Shown here: positions 28,787-38,341 of the stretch, piece by piece
How the letters are laid out: each line of letters begins with the position of its first letter
How positions within the stretch are numbered: position 1 is the stretch's first letter
Origin: Symbiodinium natans
Taxonomy: Eukaryota; Sar; Dinophyceae; Suessiales; Symbiodiniaceae
Direction of reading: 5' to 3'
DNA: 64,000 bases
Assembly: GCA_905221605.1 (NCBI GenBank)
Contig: CAJNDS010002142.1
Span: forward strand, 456,501-520,500
The notes under the pieces: model-generated
Seen by the model: the letters and a program-made list of their open reading frames with translations, nothing else
Database searches by the model: none
What the model was told of the DNA's origin: nothing
Translations under genes and position numbers: made by a program

Positions 28787-30243
28787 ATGGTACACGTGCC
28801 GTGCGAAAGCGCGGAATCAGCTGGGCTCGAAGGTCCAGACGAGAACTGGAACGCAAATTCTGCCGGGATGGACCGGTACGACGCGTACTTGAAGCCCGGT
28901 TTCAGAATTTCAAGTTTTTCAAGGTTGTTCAGTGTCGAGCAGGCGCTGCTCCGCCCCGCCGTCCGGGCCTCGACCTCCCGGCACCGATGCAACCACCACG
29001 TGGCGCGGGGCCTGGACCGGGTCAGTCGCCAGCCCCTCCGGGGGAAGCTGGAGGATGTAGAGAAATTGGAGGCGAGACCCGCCGCCTTTTGGTGTAACTT
29101 GGTCCGGCTCTTCTACGACGAGCCCGAGGCCACAAGCGCCGCAGAAAGATTAGGCACCTTTTAGGCACCTTTTAGGCACCTTTTCGGCACCTGCGCGCAC
29201 AGCTCGTCGCGGAAAAAATTCGGCACCTTTTAGGCACCTTTTAGGCACCTTTTCGGCACCTCGTCGCTCGGTGGCGCGCGCTCACGAGTCACGCGGTTGT
29301 AGTGCCCCCAGCCCTCCATGTCAGTTTTTTTGCTTGGAATTTTTGTTGAAGCATGTCCCGCCGCAGCCATGTCGTTGCTCTAGCAATTTCTTGACCTCAG
29401 TTTCGAGGAGCGGCGTAGGCAGCTCGAGGAGTTGCCGTTGCCTCATTTGGCCACGACCTGAGGGCACACCCGCCCCTCCCCCTCCTCTAGAGCTGCCCTC
29501 TCTCCCAGGCACTCCTCCAGTACGAGCTGTCGCGCTACATCTTGGAACTGGTGGGACAGAGTCTAGACAGCTGGCATGTGTCCCTTGCCCCCCCCTCGCC
29601 CGACAGGAGCCACCACCTCGCGTCCGACGTGTGCCAATATGGGAGGTGGAGGCCTCCCTTCCCGTGTCGGTGTTCGGGTCCGCCTTTGCCCTGTGCCAGG
29701 AGCGCTCGAGATCCAGAAGCAGGAGCAGACGCGGATGACGCCGCGGCCTTACCTCTTGCCTCTTCACGCAGGTGCCCCACCCCCCAGCTCTGCCAGTGCT
29801 TGGTGCATGCCGCAGCCATGAGCACTTTTCTCCAGAGCTATTGTGCTCTGACACCCGCGGAGCGGGAGTCAGAGCTCCGGCGCTTTTCTGCCTTTCGTCC
29901 CAGGTCCAGATCCAGGAGGACATCGCTCGCCATGTGGTGCGGGTCATGAGATCGGTGGAGGACCTTTTGACTTTGTGGTAACATTCCCCGCTCCCACCCC
30001 CTTTGGGACAGGACCGCATGGAGGGCCGCCTGGTGATCCGCGAGCTCACCGAGGCCGGCTCACACCGTGAGACTCTCCTTGCTCCCCTGTGCCAGGAGCA
30101 GATCCGCACGCGCTCGAGGTCCTTTTTCCGGGTGTTTCAGGGTTTTTTTCCTTCAGTTCTGATGAAGGACTGCCCCCGCGACCTTTTCACAGCCTAGTTT
30201 TTGTCAAGGGGGGGTCGTATTTTTCAATTTTAAAGGCAAAATA
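28787..30243 (+). CDS. unassigned GC-rich gene with apparent 29-36 nt introns
   Basis: An ATG at 28787 opens a 125-codon frame (DRVSRQPLRGKLEDVEKLEA, FWCNLVRLFYDEPEATSAAE). Downstream, + strand islands appear to be separated by very short GT...C-rich...CAG spacers: about 29556-29575 (DSWH| ), 29576-29604, 29669-29704, 29982-30014 and 30070-30098. Exon pieces include EERRRQLEELPLPHL, QYELSRYILELVGQSLD, LTPAERESELRRF, QIQEDIARHVVRVMRSVEDL and DRMEGRLVIRELTEAG; all look helical. Not every junction phase could be reconciled, so the model is partial. A 12-bp repeat interrupts at 29151-29262. No family recognised; RNA reads are needed to confirm the introns. Confidence 0.42.
29151..29262. repeat. 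12-bp tandem repeat (TTAGGCACCTTT)
   Basis: Seven or so units in two clusters separated by cgcgcacagctcgtcgcgg. Confidence 0.9.
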
Positions 30244-30790
30244 GTCTTCGCAGACCCCGCTTGCCTCAAACTCCGACCCCCCCTTGAGAGGTTTGCTTCC
30301 AAAAACATTCCAAATGAGGGGGACCCCAGGATTGGCCCGGGTCCCTGTTGAAAATGCGATTTTTTAGTACTGAAATCGACGGTTCTGGGTGGGCTCTCGT
30401 TTTCTGGATTTTTGGCCATCACCGGTTTCAGAATTTCAAGTTTTTTCAAGGTTTTTCAGAATTTTTCAGTGTTTTTAAGGTTTTTCAATGTTTTTCCGGG
30501 TGTTTCAGGGGTTTTTTCCTTCAGTTCTGATGAAGGACTGCCCCCGCGACCTTTTCACAGCCTAGTTTTGGTCAAGGGGGGGTCGTATTTCTCAATTTTA
30601 AAGGCAAAATAGTCTTCGGAGACCCCCCCTTGCCTCAAACTCCGACCCCCCCTTGAGAGGGAAAGTTTGCTTCCAAAAACACACCAAATGAGGGGGACCC
30701 CAGGATCGGTTCGGTCCTAGTTAAAAATGCGACTTTTTAGTACTGAAATCGACGGTTCTGGCTGGGCTCTCGTTTTCTGGGTTTTTAACC
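30130..30790. repeat. 368-bp tandem duplication
   Basis: cttcagttctgatgaaggac occurs at 30151 and 30519 with a shared downstream sequence (cacagcctagtttt, gaaatcgacggttctgg). A third, partial match lies at 28731-28756. Both contain tttttcaaggtttttcag motifs. Confidence 0.9.
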
Positions 30791-31035
30791 AAAACCGAGC
30801 CTTCACCGATAGGGGCTTCTAAACCGTAGGGTTTAGGGCCCTAAGAGCATAAAGGGCCTATTGTGGGCCTTAGATTAGATTTCGGGATTTGGGTCCGTTA
30901 AAAACTAAAATATTTTTCTAATGTTATGGGATGCAAAGGGTGGGTGGGTCTATATTCGATATCAGAGTAGCGAGCTTGACTAGTGAATGCTTGAACTGGA
31001 GATGCTGAACCCTAAACCCTAAACCCTAAACCCTA

Positions 31036-31062
31036 CCCCCCCCCCCCCTTCCCCCCCCCCCC
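31036..31062. repeat. C-run before exon
   Basis: C-rich tract that acts as the pyrimidine stretch upstream of the acceptor at 31073. Confidence 0.8.
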
Positions 31063-31073
31063 CCTGTCTTCAG

Positions 31074-31151
31074 CAGGACTTGTTCGACGTCAGCCAAGGC
31101 AACCTTTGCGGTATCCCTGGCGAGGCCATCTTGGACCAGAGCAGCCACTAG
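31074..31151 (+). CDS. exon-like island, unassigned
   Basis: Acceptor GTCTTCAG; DLFDVSQGNLCGIPGEAILD and on to a TAG at 31149. Good coding appearance; family unknown. Confidence 0.45.
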   Translation, partial: QDLFDVSQGNLCGIPGEAILDQSSH

Positions 31152-31222
31152 CTAGGAGGCCCTTCGTTCCCGCATTGGGCGTAGCAGTCTCTTCTTTAAG
31201 ACCTGAACTTTCCTAAGCCGTA

Positions 31223-31358
31223 TAAACCCTAAACCCTAAACCCTAAACCCTAAACCCTAAACCCTAAACCCTAAACCCTAAACCCTAAACCCTAAACCCT
31301 AAACCCTAAACCCTAAACCCTAAACCCTAAACCCTAAACCCTAAACCCTAAACCCTAC
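31223..31358 (-). repeat. CCCTAAA array, about 19 perfect units
   Basis: One of the longest uninterrupted perfect arrays in the window. Confidence 0.97.
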
Positions 31359-31647
31359 CTGTAGGTGCGAAGGTTGGTTTTTTTCCCGTAAAGGCGAACT
31401 CAGGGACAAAAAGACGTAAAGTACTGGATTCTCCTGAACGGACCGAAATTCGGCACCAGAAAGACGTATCACCTGAACGTAAGGAAATTCCGTGGATCGA
31501 TGTCACAAGGAAGGATTTTATTGGGCCAGGAACCCCCCCCAAATCCCCCAAAACCCCCCAAATGCCCTGAACACCATACAACCCTGTATATATAAACCCT
31601 AAGGCCCCTAAACCCCGCCTGTAGAGCCCTAAAGCCCTGTATTGAAG

Positions 31648-31722
31648 CTACTGCTACTGCTACTGCGACTGCTACTGCTACTGCTACTGCTACTGCTACT
31701 GCTACTACTACTGCTACTTCTG
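31648..31722. repeat. CTACTG/CTG microsatellite
   Basis: (CTACTG)n, about 12 units. Confidence 0.93.
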
Positions 31723-31929
31723 CTAGCTAACACTCGCTTTCGAGCAACCTAACAACCTGATTTGGTTTCGTTTTGATATGTTTTGCTGAAGGGGTTGTCA
31801 CATGCTGGAGGGTCGCAGAGGGTCCCAGGACAGCCCCCCCCCCCAACTAACACTCCGCCACCCGCCCCCACCTGAAAACGATTTTCCTTTCTAAAATCGA
31901 TTCCCCCCCAACCCCACCACCCCAACCCC

Positions 31930-32285
31930 CCCAACCCTTCCCAGCCCCGCAGCCCCGCAGCCCAGCCCCGCAGCCCTGCCCGCAGCCCCACAGCCCCGCA
32001 GCCCCACCACAGCCCCGCAGCCCCGCAGCCCCGCAGCCCCGCAGCCCCGCAGCCCCGCAGCCCCGCAGCCCCGCAGCCCCGCAGCCCGCCCCCCCGCCGC
32101 AGCCCCGCAGCCCCGCAGCCCCGCAGCCCCGCAGCCCCCGCAGCCCCGCAGCCCCGCAGCCCGCAGCCCCGCAGCCCCGCAGCCCCGCAGCCCCGCAGCC
32201 GCGCCCGCAGCCCGCAGCCCCAGCCCCGCAGCCCGCCCCCAGCCGCCCCCCGCAGCCCGCAGCCCTGCAGCCCCACAGCCCCCCC
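31930..32285. repeat. CAGCCCCG 8-bp satellite
   Basis: About 35 units with CAGCC deletions that shift the frame. Gly/Ala/Arg-rich minus-strand frames are artefacts. Confidence 0.95.
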
Positions 32286-32394
32286 ACCACCCCCCCACCA
32301 CTGCGACCCCCCACACCCCGGCCCCCCCCCCCGACACGCCCCCCTCATGCAGGCCCCCCCCCACCCCTCAAAAGACTGGATTTTTGAGGATGCG

Positions 32395-32428
32395 GGGTCG
32401 ACATTTGGTGAAAAATGTCGACCCCGAA
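32395..32428. other. perfect 14-bp hairpin
   Basis: cggggtcgacattt and aaatgtcgaccccg are perfect inverted repeats around a 6-base loop. Stands alone, no U-run follows. Confidence 0.7.
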
Positions 32429-32624
32429 AAGCCGTCCCCCGAACAGCCCCCGTAATATGTCACCATGATGTCGGCAAAAACCCGAACCCGAAAGTCAACA
32501 TGGCACCGTACTTGGACTGTTTTTTAGTGTTTTTTTTCAGTCTGACTGTTTTTTCCTGACTGAGACTGTTTTTTCGCTACCTGTCTCAGTTTTGCTTGTG
32601 TCGCTGCTTAAATTGATTATGCAT

Positions 32625-32764
32625 GGAGCTTACCCTGAACCTCCAAGTATCTGGTTCCTTTCTGGATTAGTTACAGGGGATTCTCGCATACCACCCCCAA
32701 AAGGTACGACATTGGGTGATAAGTACAATTCGAATTGGTTACTAAGTACCATGGACCTCCAAGC
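32625..32764 (+). mobile_element. MITE family A-related copy
   Basis: The right end TAAGTACCATGGACCTCCAAG is complete. The left side carries ccctgaacctccaag, so the left part may be inverted or a second partial copy. An open island starts right at the CCAAG end (HGTGIEPTWGTAPK). Confidence 0.6.
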
Positions 32765-32879
32765 ACGGCACGGGGATTGAGCCGACGTGGGGCACAGCGC
32801 CAAAAGGTCAGAGAGGCTCCTACCTAGCATCCCCTAAAAACAACCCTCGTAACCCCTGGAAGCCCTCGACCTGTCGACC

Positions 32880-33100
32880 CCCGAGCCCAAACCCCAGAGC
32901 TCTCAAGAGCCTCTCGCTAGAGTGAGGAAACCTGTAGAAGCCCCCAAGCTCCTCTTAAAAGAAGCCTGCAACTCTGAACCCTTGCATCCCCCAGAAGTAG
33001 ACTAAACCCTCCTACACCCTGGAAACCCAAACCTCAGAGCTCTCAAGAGCCCCCTCGCTAGAGCGAGGAAACCCGTAGAAGCCCCCAAGCTTCTCCTGGG
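32880..33100. repeat. direct duplication, 139-bp spacing
   Basis: ccagagctctcaagagcc and the following 50 bp (ctagag.gaggaaac, gtagaagcccccaagct) occur at about 32894 and 33033. Confidence 0.85.
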
Positions 33101-33109
33101 TCTATATAG

Positions 33110-33212
33110 GGTTTGTGTATATATATGTATGTATATATATATATACAGAGAGATACACAAATATATATATATATATATACATACACTTATATATATATAT
33201 ATATACGAAAAA
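33110..33212. repeat. TA-rich microsatellite
   Basis: (TA)n and (TATG)n over about 100 bp. Confidence 0.9.
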
Positions 33213-33361
33213 ATCCTAGTCATATGGCATACGAAATTTATGTAGTGACACTTTGGCTGTGGGACATTTCCCGTATCTCGAGATACCACTAATTTTTACG
33301 TCTCTTCAAAATTTACGTACATTTCGGCATACTAGTTTTAAACCGTCGTTTGCATCACCAG

Positions 33362-33566
33362 GTAAACCCTAAACCCTAAACCCTAAACCCTAAACCCTAA
33401 ACCCTACACCCTACACCCTAAACCCTACACCCTAAACCCTAAACCCTAAACCCTAAACCCTAAACCCTAAACCCTAAACCCTAAACCCTAAACCCTAAAC
33501 CCTAAACCCTAAACCCTAAACCCTAACCCTAAACCCTAAACCCTAAACCCTAAACCCTAACCCTAG
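33362..33566 (-). repeat. long CCCTAAA array with CCCTACA and CCCTA variants
   Basis: About 28 units immediately upstream of the island at 33570. Confidence 0.96.
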
Positions 33567-33569
33567 GAG

Positions 33570-33655
33570 GGTTCAAAGGACCAACCTAGATCAACTGCTG
33601 CAAACTATCTCGATGTGAACCGGTGGGGCAGCGCAAAGGGCTTTGGCGGGCTGAG
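33570..33655 (+). CDS. exon-like island, unassigned
   Basis: Frame contains STAANYLDVNRWGSAKGFGG between the CCCTAAA array and a TTTAGG-type tract. Family unknown. Confidence 0.35.
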
Positions 33656-33717
33656 GGTTTAGGATTTTAGGGTTTAAGGGTTCCGGTTGGGGGTCTAGGG
33701 TCTAAGGTCTGCGATTG

Positions 33718-33880
33718 CTTGTGGTTACTACGTTATGGTGTCTGATAGTCTCATGCTCTGATAGGGTGTGTTTACATAGGGCTTCAGCTCTTCAGTTTCT
33801 TTTTGGCTGGCGTGGCAACTTGTGACTACTATGTTACGGGGTCTGGTAGCCTCATGTTCTGACAGGGCTCGTCTAGCCGA
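33718..33880. repeat. direct duplication (GACTACTATGTTACGGGGTC)
   Basis: Two diverged copies of about 50 bp, roughly 105 bp apart, followed by a CCCCAAA block at 33893-33945 and CCCTAAA to 33965. Confidence 0.8.
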
Positions 33881-34316
33881 GGTAGTTCTAATCCCAAACC
33901 CCAAACCCCAAACCCCAAACCCCAAACCCCAAACCCCAAACCCTAAACCCTAAACCCTAAACCGGTTGCCCTTTCCCATGTCCCGCGCATGCGAATGGAG
34001 GCACGCACGAAGATGCAGGTCCGAGTGTGAGCGAGGAGACGTAGCCAAGCGGGAAGAAAAAATGGGACGAAGGCTTGTGAATTCAGAGCTTGGCCCTAAA
34101 CCCTAAACCCTAAACCCTAAACCCTATTCCCTAAACGGGTTTAGGGGTTAATGTAGACGCCTCAGAATTTGTTCAACTTATATGTTGGGCTGTTTGTCGT
34201 TCATTCAATATGTCCAGCGGTTGAGCGTTTCAAGAGGGCATCCCGTTGAACTGTAGCTAAATAGGTCCCCAGGTAAACCCTAACCCTCTAAGTCCCAAAT
34301 CATCTGCTTGCGCAGC

Positions 34317-34394
34317 ATGAGGAGGGTGACCCTTTCTAAGAAGAGCTTAAGAACGAAACTGTCTTGTGGGGTTGACCTAGACCCGCAAACGTAG
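34317..34394 (+). CDS. exon-like island, unassigned
   Basis: Just after a TTGCGCAG acceptor; MRRVTLSKKSLRTKLSCGVD to a TAG at 34392. Basic; family unknown. Confidence 0.35.
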   Translation: MRRVTLSKKSLRTKLSCGVDLDPQT

Positions 34395-34714
34395 TACCAT
34401 TTTGGGGGCATTTGTTGATCTTCTTACTCTGTGAATGAATGGTGGGGTACCCCACAAAGAGACACAATTGGGGTCTTGGTATGGTTTAGGGTAAATGAAC
34501 CTGGCAGTCGAAAACCCGGTCCATGCTGAAAATCAGGGCTAAGCCCTAAACATGATGGATGAGATGTCCTGCACCTAATGCCCCTGCACCCCTGCACTCC
34601 GATGTGCACTTCCGCTCGAGCGCGCAGCTTCCATACTTCCCTTCGCAGACAGGGTTTAGGGTTTAGGGTGTAGGGTTTAGGGTTTAGGGTTTAGGGTTTA
34701 GGGTTTCGGGTAAG

Positions 34715-34895
34715 AGATCACCGTTACCTCCAAGTGAGCTTGCTGATTATCAGCGGATGCCACTCCTCAAACAAAAACATGGTCTCCGCCAGCAGTCGTG
34801 GGTTCAAACCTTACAGAGCCAGAGCGTGGAGCTCCAACCATTCCGCACCAGAGACTCTGCTTCAAACCCTGTAGACCCTAGACCGCCCTCATAAC
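34715..34895 (+). CDS. possible exon, frame ambiguous
   Basis: Two + strand frames are open here after GATTATCAG (one begins RMPLLKQKHGLRQQSWVQ). A TTTAGGG array lies just upstream (34650-34710). Unassigned. Confidence 0.25.
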
Positions 34896-34979
34896 TCTCA
34901 ACCGCCCGCAGCCATCCCCAGCCAGCCTTAGCCCTAAGCCAGCCTAAGCCATCCTGACTCCTAAGCCACCCCTTTTTGG

Positions 34980-35042
34980 GAGGTAGATTCCTGAACATGA
35001 TCCTCTTAAACACAGTAAGGGGAAATGTGAAATGTCCCAAGG
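34980..35042 (-). mobile_element. MITE family M, reverse copy
   Basis: Reverse complement reads TTGGGACATTTCACATTTCC and aagaggatcatgttcagg, as at 20938 and 35448. Confidence 0.65.
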
Positions 35043-35149
35043 GCCCACCTAGTCCCCATACCCCAACTTCTACTAACCCTGTGTACTAAACCCTAAACAT
35101 TTAACCCTAAACCCTAGACCCTGCACCCCCCGGTTTTGGGAAACATCCC

Positions 35150-35242
35150 AATCAACTCTGCCGACTCCTTGCCGCGACTCGACGTGCCTCCCATGCGCAG
35201 CGCTCACTCCGTGCTGACGCAGCCGATGCGGCCATCACCAGG
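35150..35242 (+). CDS. exon-like island between telomeric arrays
   Basis: Open in two frames (LLAATRRASHAQRSLRADAA, or ADSLPRLDVPPMRSAHSVLT). CCCTAAA lies upstream (35085-35125) and TTTAGGG downstream (35245-35335). Unassigned. Confidence 0.35.
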
Positions 35243-35447
35243 CGGGTTTGGGGCTTAGGGTCTAGGGTTTAGGGTTTGGGGTTTAGGGTTTAGGGTTCAG
35301 GGTTTAGGGTTTTGGGTTTGGGGTTTCGGTCCGCGGCCAAAAGTCAGAGGACTTTGGGCTAGTGGCGTCTCATTGGGAGCCCCCTATTGACTTAGTACAT
35401 AGGGGTAGTATAAGTTGGGTTATGCGGACTAGGTAGGCCCGTGCTGT

Positions 35448-35540
35448 GCTGGGACATTTGTGTTTTCGCTTATTGGAGTTAAGAGGATCATGCTCAGAAA
35501 TATTTTCTGTGGGTTTTAAGGGCCATCCTAGAGGAATGTT
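35448..35540 (+). mobile_element. MITE family M copy
   Basis: CTGGGACATTTGTGTTTTCG to aagggccatcctag. Confidence 0.65.
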
Positions 35541-35727
35541 TAAAGAGTTTAGGGTTTGGGTTTAGGGTTTAGTCTTTAGGGTTGTGGACTTGCAAAGTCA
35601 ACAGGGCTTCCAAGTATCAACTATCAACAGAGGGCTTATGGAGCTTTTGGGATCTGTCGTAATTTTTTGCGGCATGTGGAGAGAGCTGCCGGAAGACTTG
35701 GTGGACTAGGTTTTCTCCAGTTACCCA

Positions 35728-35848
35728 GAGAGCCCAAAAACCCATTAGTTTAAGGAACATGCCTTCAACAATACAAGGATCCGTACCATGCCTTAAGGTA
35801 CATTCCTCAATCAACAGGATATTGAGCTCTTTGGGCAGGCTTTCTAAA
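35728..35848 (+). mobile_element. MITE family H copy
   Basis: gagagcccaaaaacccattag to ggatattgagctctttgggc. Confidence 0.65.
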
Positions 35849-35849
35849 C

Positions 35850-36150
35850 CCCAAACCCTAAACTCCAAACCCTAAAACCTAAAACCTAAACCCTAAACCC
35901 TAAACCCTAAACCCTAAACCCTAAACCCTAAACCCTAAACCCTCACCCTAAACCCTAAACCCTGTTTCAGCTGGGAGCTTTAGAGTCTTCAGGGTGGTCA
36001 GGGATATTTGGCTCAGTTGACTTCGTTATCTCTAGACCCCTGCATAGTTTGTAGTTTCTGTGTTAGGGTTCAGGGTTTAGGGTTTAGGGTTTATGGTTTA
36101 ATTAGGGTTTAGGGTTTAGGGTTTACAGTTTAGGGGTTTCGGGTTTAGGG
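35850..36150. repeat. CCCTAAA array, spacer, TTTAGGG array
   Basis: 35850-35965 C-strand units and 36064-36150 G-strand units; the 100-bp spacer shows no convincing exon. Confidence 0.9.
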
Positions 36151-36587
36151 TGGGGAAACAGGGTTGAAGTTCGAGACTCGAGGAGGTTTGGGGTTTATAG
36201 GCCTGGATTCAACGTTTATAGGAAAGCTGTAAGGGTTGGGATTTGTAGGGTTCCGGATTTTGGACTTGCTGATTTACTGCCTTGGAGGTCTTGCTGCTAG
36301 ACCCCCAGTTACGAATTCTGGGGTACTCCTAGTATTTTTGTGTTTGTAACTAAGGATGCAAGGTACCCAGAAGTAGTAGAGGAACCACATGTTGGGGGAT
36401 CTGGGTCGGGTCCTGCGAGATTGTTCAGCTGGAAGGCCTCGGGCTTATGCCGCGTATGCTTTTCTGCGTCAATTATACAGGGCGGGAGCGCCAAATTCTC
36501 CTTATAACTGGGAGTCCAGTCAGGTTTAGGGGATAGGGGTTAGGGGTTATAGGGTGGAGGGTTTAGGGTTTAGGGGTTAAGCCGGAG

Positions 36588-36830
36588 CCGGGCAGCGTCT
36601 ACCGGGGTTTACTGTTCAACGCCTGCAGATGTGCCGCCCCCTGAAGTTCTAAAGGTCGTAAACAGATCCAGTCCTTCTTAAATAAGTCATAGCATCCCTC
36701 ATCATAACTAATCATATCCATCATCATATGGTTCTTTCTGATCACAATTTTCTTCTTGCAGCTTCGCCGTTTTGGGGCCTACGGAGCTTCTGCGGGGTGA
36801 ACCTCCAACGCCTCGCTCAGCCCTAGAACG
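36588..36830 (+). CDS. two small exon-like islands
   Basis: 36577-36637 reads PEPGSVYRGLLFNACR. After a classic TTTTCTTCTTGCAG acceptor, 36764-36830 reads SFAVLGPTELLRGEPPTPRS. Unassigned; junction not established. Confidence 0.35.
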
Positions 36831-37004
36831 ACGCCCCCCCCCCCCCCCCCCTTCCCCCTTGTTAGAAGTAGATTTCTAAGGGCCCCAAGTATCATCACCT
36901 AAAACCCCAAAGCCCTAGACCCTAAACCTGGCAAAGAGTTGTCACTATCATAGCCCGGAGTATGGGTTCCTTATGGGATTCTCAAACGTCTAGGGATTTC
37001 ACCC

Positions 37005-37225
37005 CCAACCCTAAACCCTTGACCCTAAACCCTAAACCCTAAACCCTTGACCCTTGACCCTTGACCCTTGACCCTTGACCGCCACGTGCAACCACATTCA
37101 GGCGCGAAGGCCTCTGGCTACAAGCCGCCGGCCACCAGCCCAGTGGAGGCCGGAGTCGGTTTTTTTTTTGTTGTTTCTGGGTTTAGGGTTTAGGGTTTAG
37201 GGTTTCGGGTTTAGGGTTTAGGGAG
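37005..37225. repeat. CCCTAAA/CCCTTGA array, small island, TTTAGGG array
   Basis: CCCTAAA then CCCTTGA units to 37080. An ACATTCAG|GC acceptor opens an island at 37105-37165 (FRREGLWLQAAGHQPSGG), and TTTAGGG follows at 37180-37225. Confidence 0.8.
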
Positions 37226-37669
37226 CCCAGAATGGGTGTAGGGTTTATAGGGGCTTTCTAGTACGTTTATTGGATTTATCTGGGGTCTAATTACACAGGG
37301 TTTCTGTGGAGTTTACAGGGTTTGCAGGCTTTATAGGGTATGGTTTATAGGGTTTTGGGTTTTCAGGGTAGCCCTAGACCCTAGCCCCAACCCCCAAAAC
37401 GTTTTTTCAGGGTAGCCCCTAAACCCCAGCCCTAACCCCCAAATAGAGTTGTTGTTGAACAGGAACTGGAGGGCTTTTAGGGCTTCGTTGCCAGTGGTTC
37501 CTTGTTGCCACTGGTTTAGGTTCAGGGTTTAGGGTTTGGGCGGGGGGGGGGGGGGGGGTCCTGGGGAGGGAACCTAGCGCCCAGGGTCGTGCGGGGTTTA
37601 GTGCTTGTGCGTGAGGGCATGAGGATTTAGGGCTCTCAGGTTTTGTGTGAAGTTCGGAATTGACCCGAG

Positions 37670-37752
37670 GACGAACACTTCGCCATCGACCTGGACCTAG
37701 GCGAACAGTTTGAAGAATGCCTGGAGATGAGCCTTGAGCTTGTCAGGGTTCA
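37670..37752 (+). CDS. acidic exon before an introner-type MITE A
   Basis: Acceptor CCCGAG|G; FAIDLDLGEQFEECLEMSLE and on to a GC donor at 37753 (CA|GCTTGG), which is the left edge of MITE A. An in-frame TGA just upstream supports the acceptor. Unassigned acidic helical segment. Confidence 0.5.
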
Positions 37753-37873
37753 GCTTGGAGGTTCATGAGTACTTATAACCACAGTCATAAAGTCTACTTA
37801 TAACCTGCTTAGGGGACTTCGGGGGCTTATAAGTACAGTTCTACTAGGATTATATGTACCCTGAACCTCCAAG
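37753..37873 (+). mobile_element. MITE family A copy, candidate intron
   Basis: TTGGAGGTTCATGAGTACTT to CCTGAACCTCCAAG; it starts with GC and ends with AAG. Confidence 0.7.
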
Positions 37874-38039
37874 AGGGTCTGGGGCGTAGAAACGTAGGAC
37901 CGCGTGATTGGGGCTTTAGGGTTCGGGGCCCGTGGCTTATAAGCTCAACCCCACTAACACCCACTACGCCCTAGGAGCTCTAGTGCCCTAAACGAACCTA
38001 TAGCTGAGGCAAAATGACCCTGTTCGACTTAGGATTCAG

Positions 38040-38076
38040 GTTTTTTTTTTTTTTTTTTTGGGGGGGGGGGGGGGGT
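38040..38076. repeat. T-run plus G-run
   Basis: About 20 T followed by 17 G; no gene. Confidence 0.9.
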
Positions 38077-38341
38077 GTTGCAAGCCTCCCCTCTCCCTTT
38101 CAGGGTTTGCGGGTTTAGGCTTTAGGGTTTGGGGCTTGTCTTCCCGGGCTAAGTCTTCCCGATATACAAGACTTAAGAACCCAAGATGAGCCTACTATTG
38201 TGGGCTGTTGTGGGGTAGTGGAGTGTTGAATGCTCTTTGGAGGGAGAACCTTGGTTGAGTGTTGACCTGGGCAACCCCTACACTTGGCATTTTTGGCACT
38301 CCCGCTGTTTTTTGGGGTCTCGCGGTACACCCTAAAGCCCT

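Noticed and set aside
31749-32348. Gly/Ala/Arg/Leu-rich minus-strand ORFs
   Set aside because: Products of the CAGCCCCG satellite; frames shift with each deletion in the repeat.
34790-34815. tRNA-like T-loop (GTGGGTTCAAACC)
   Set aside because: No matching acceptor stem, anticodon arm or A/B box spacing around it.
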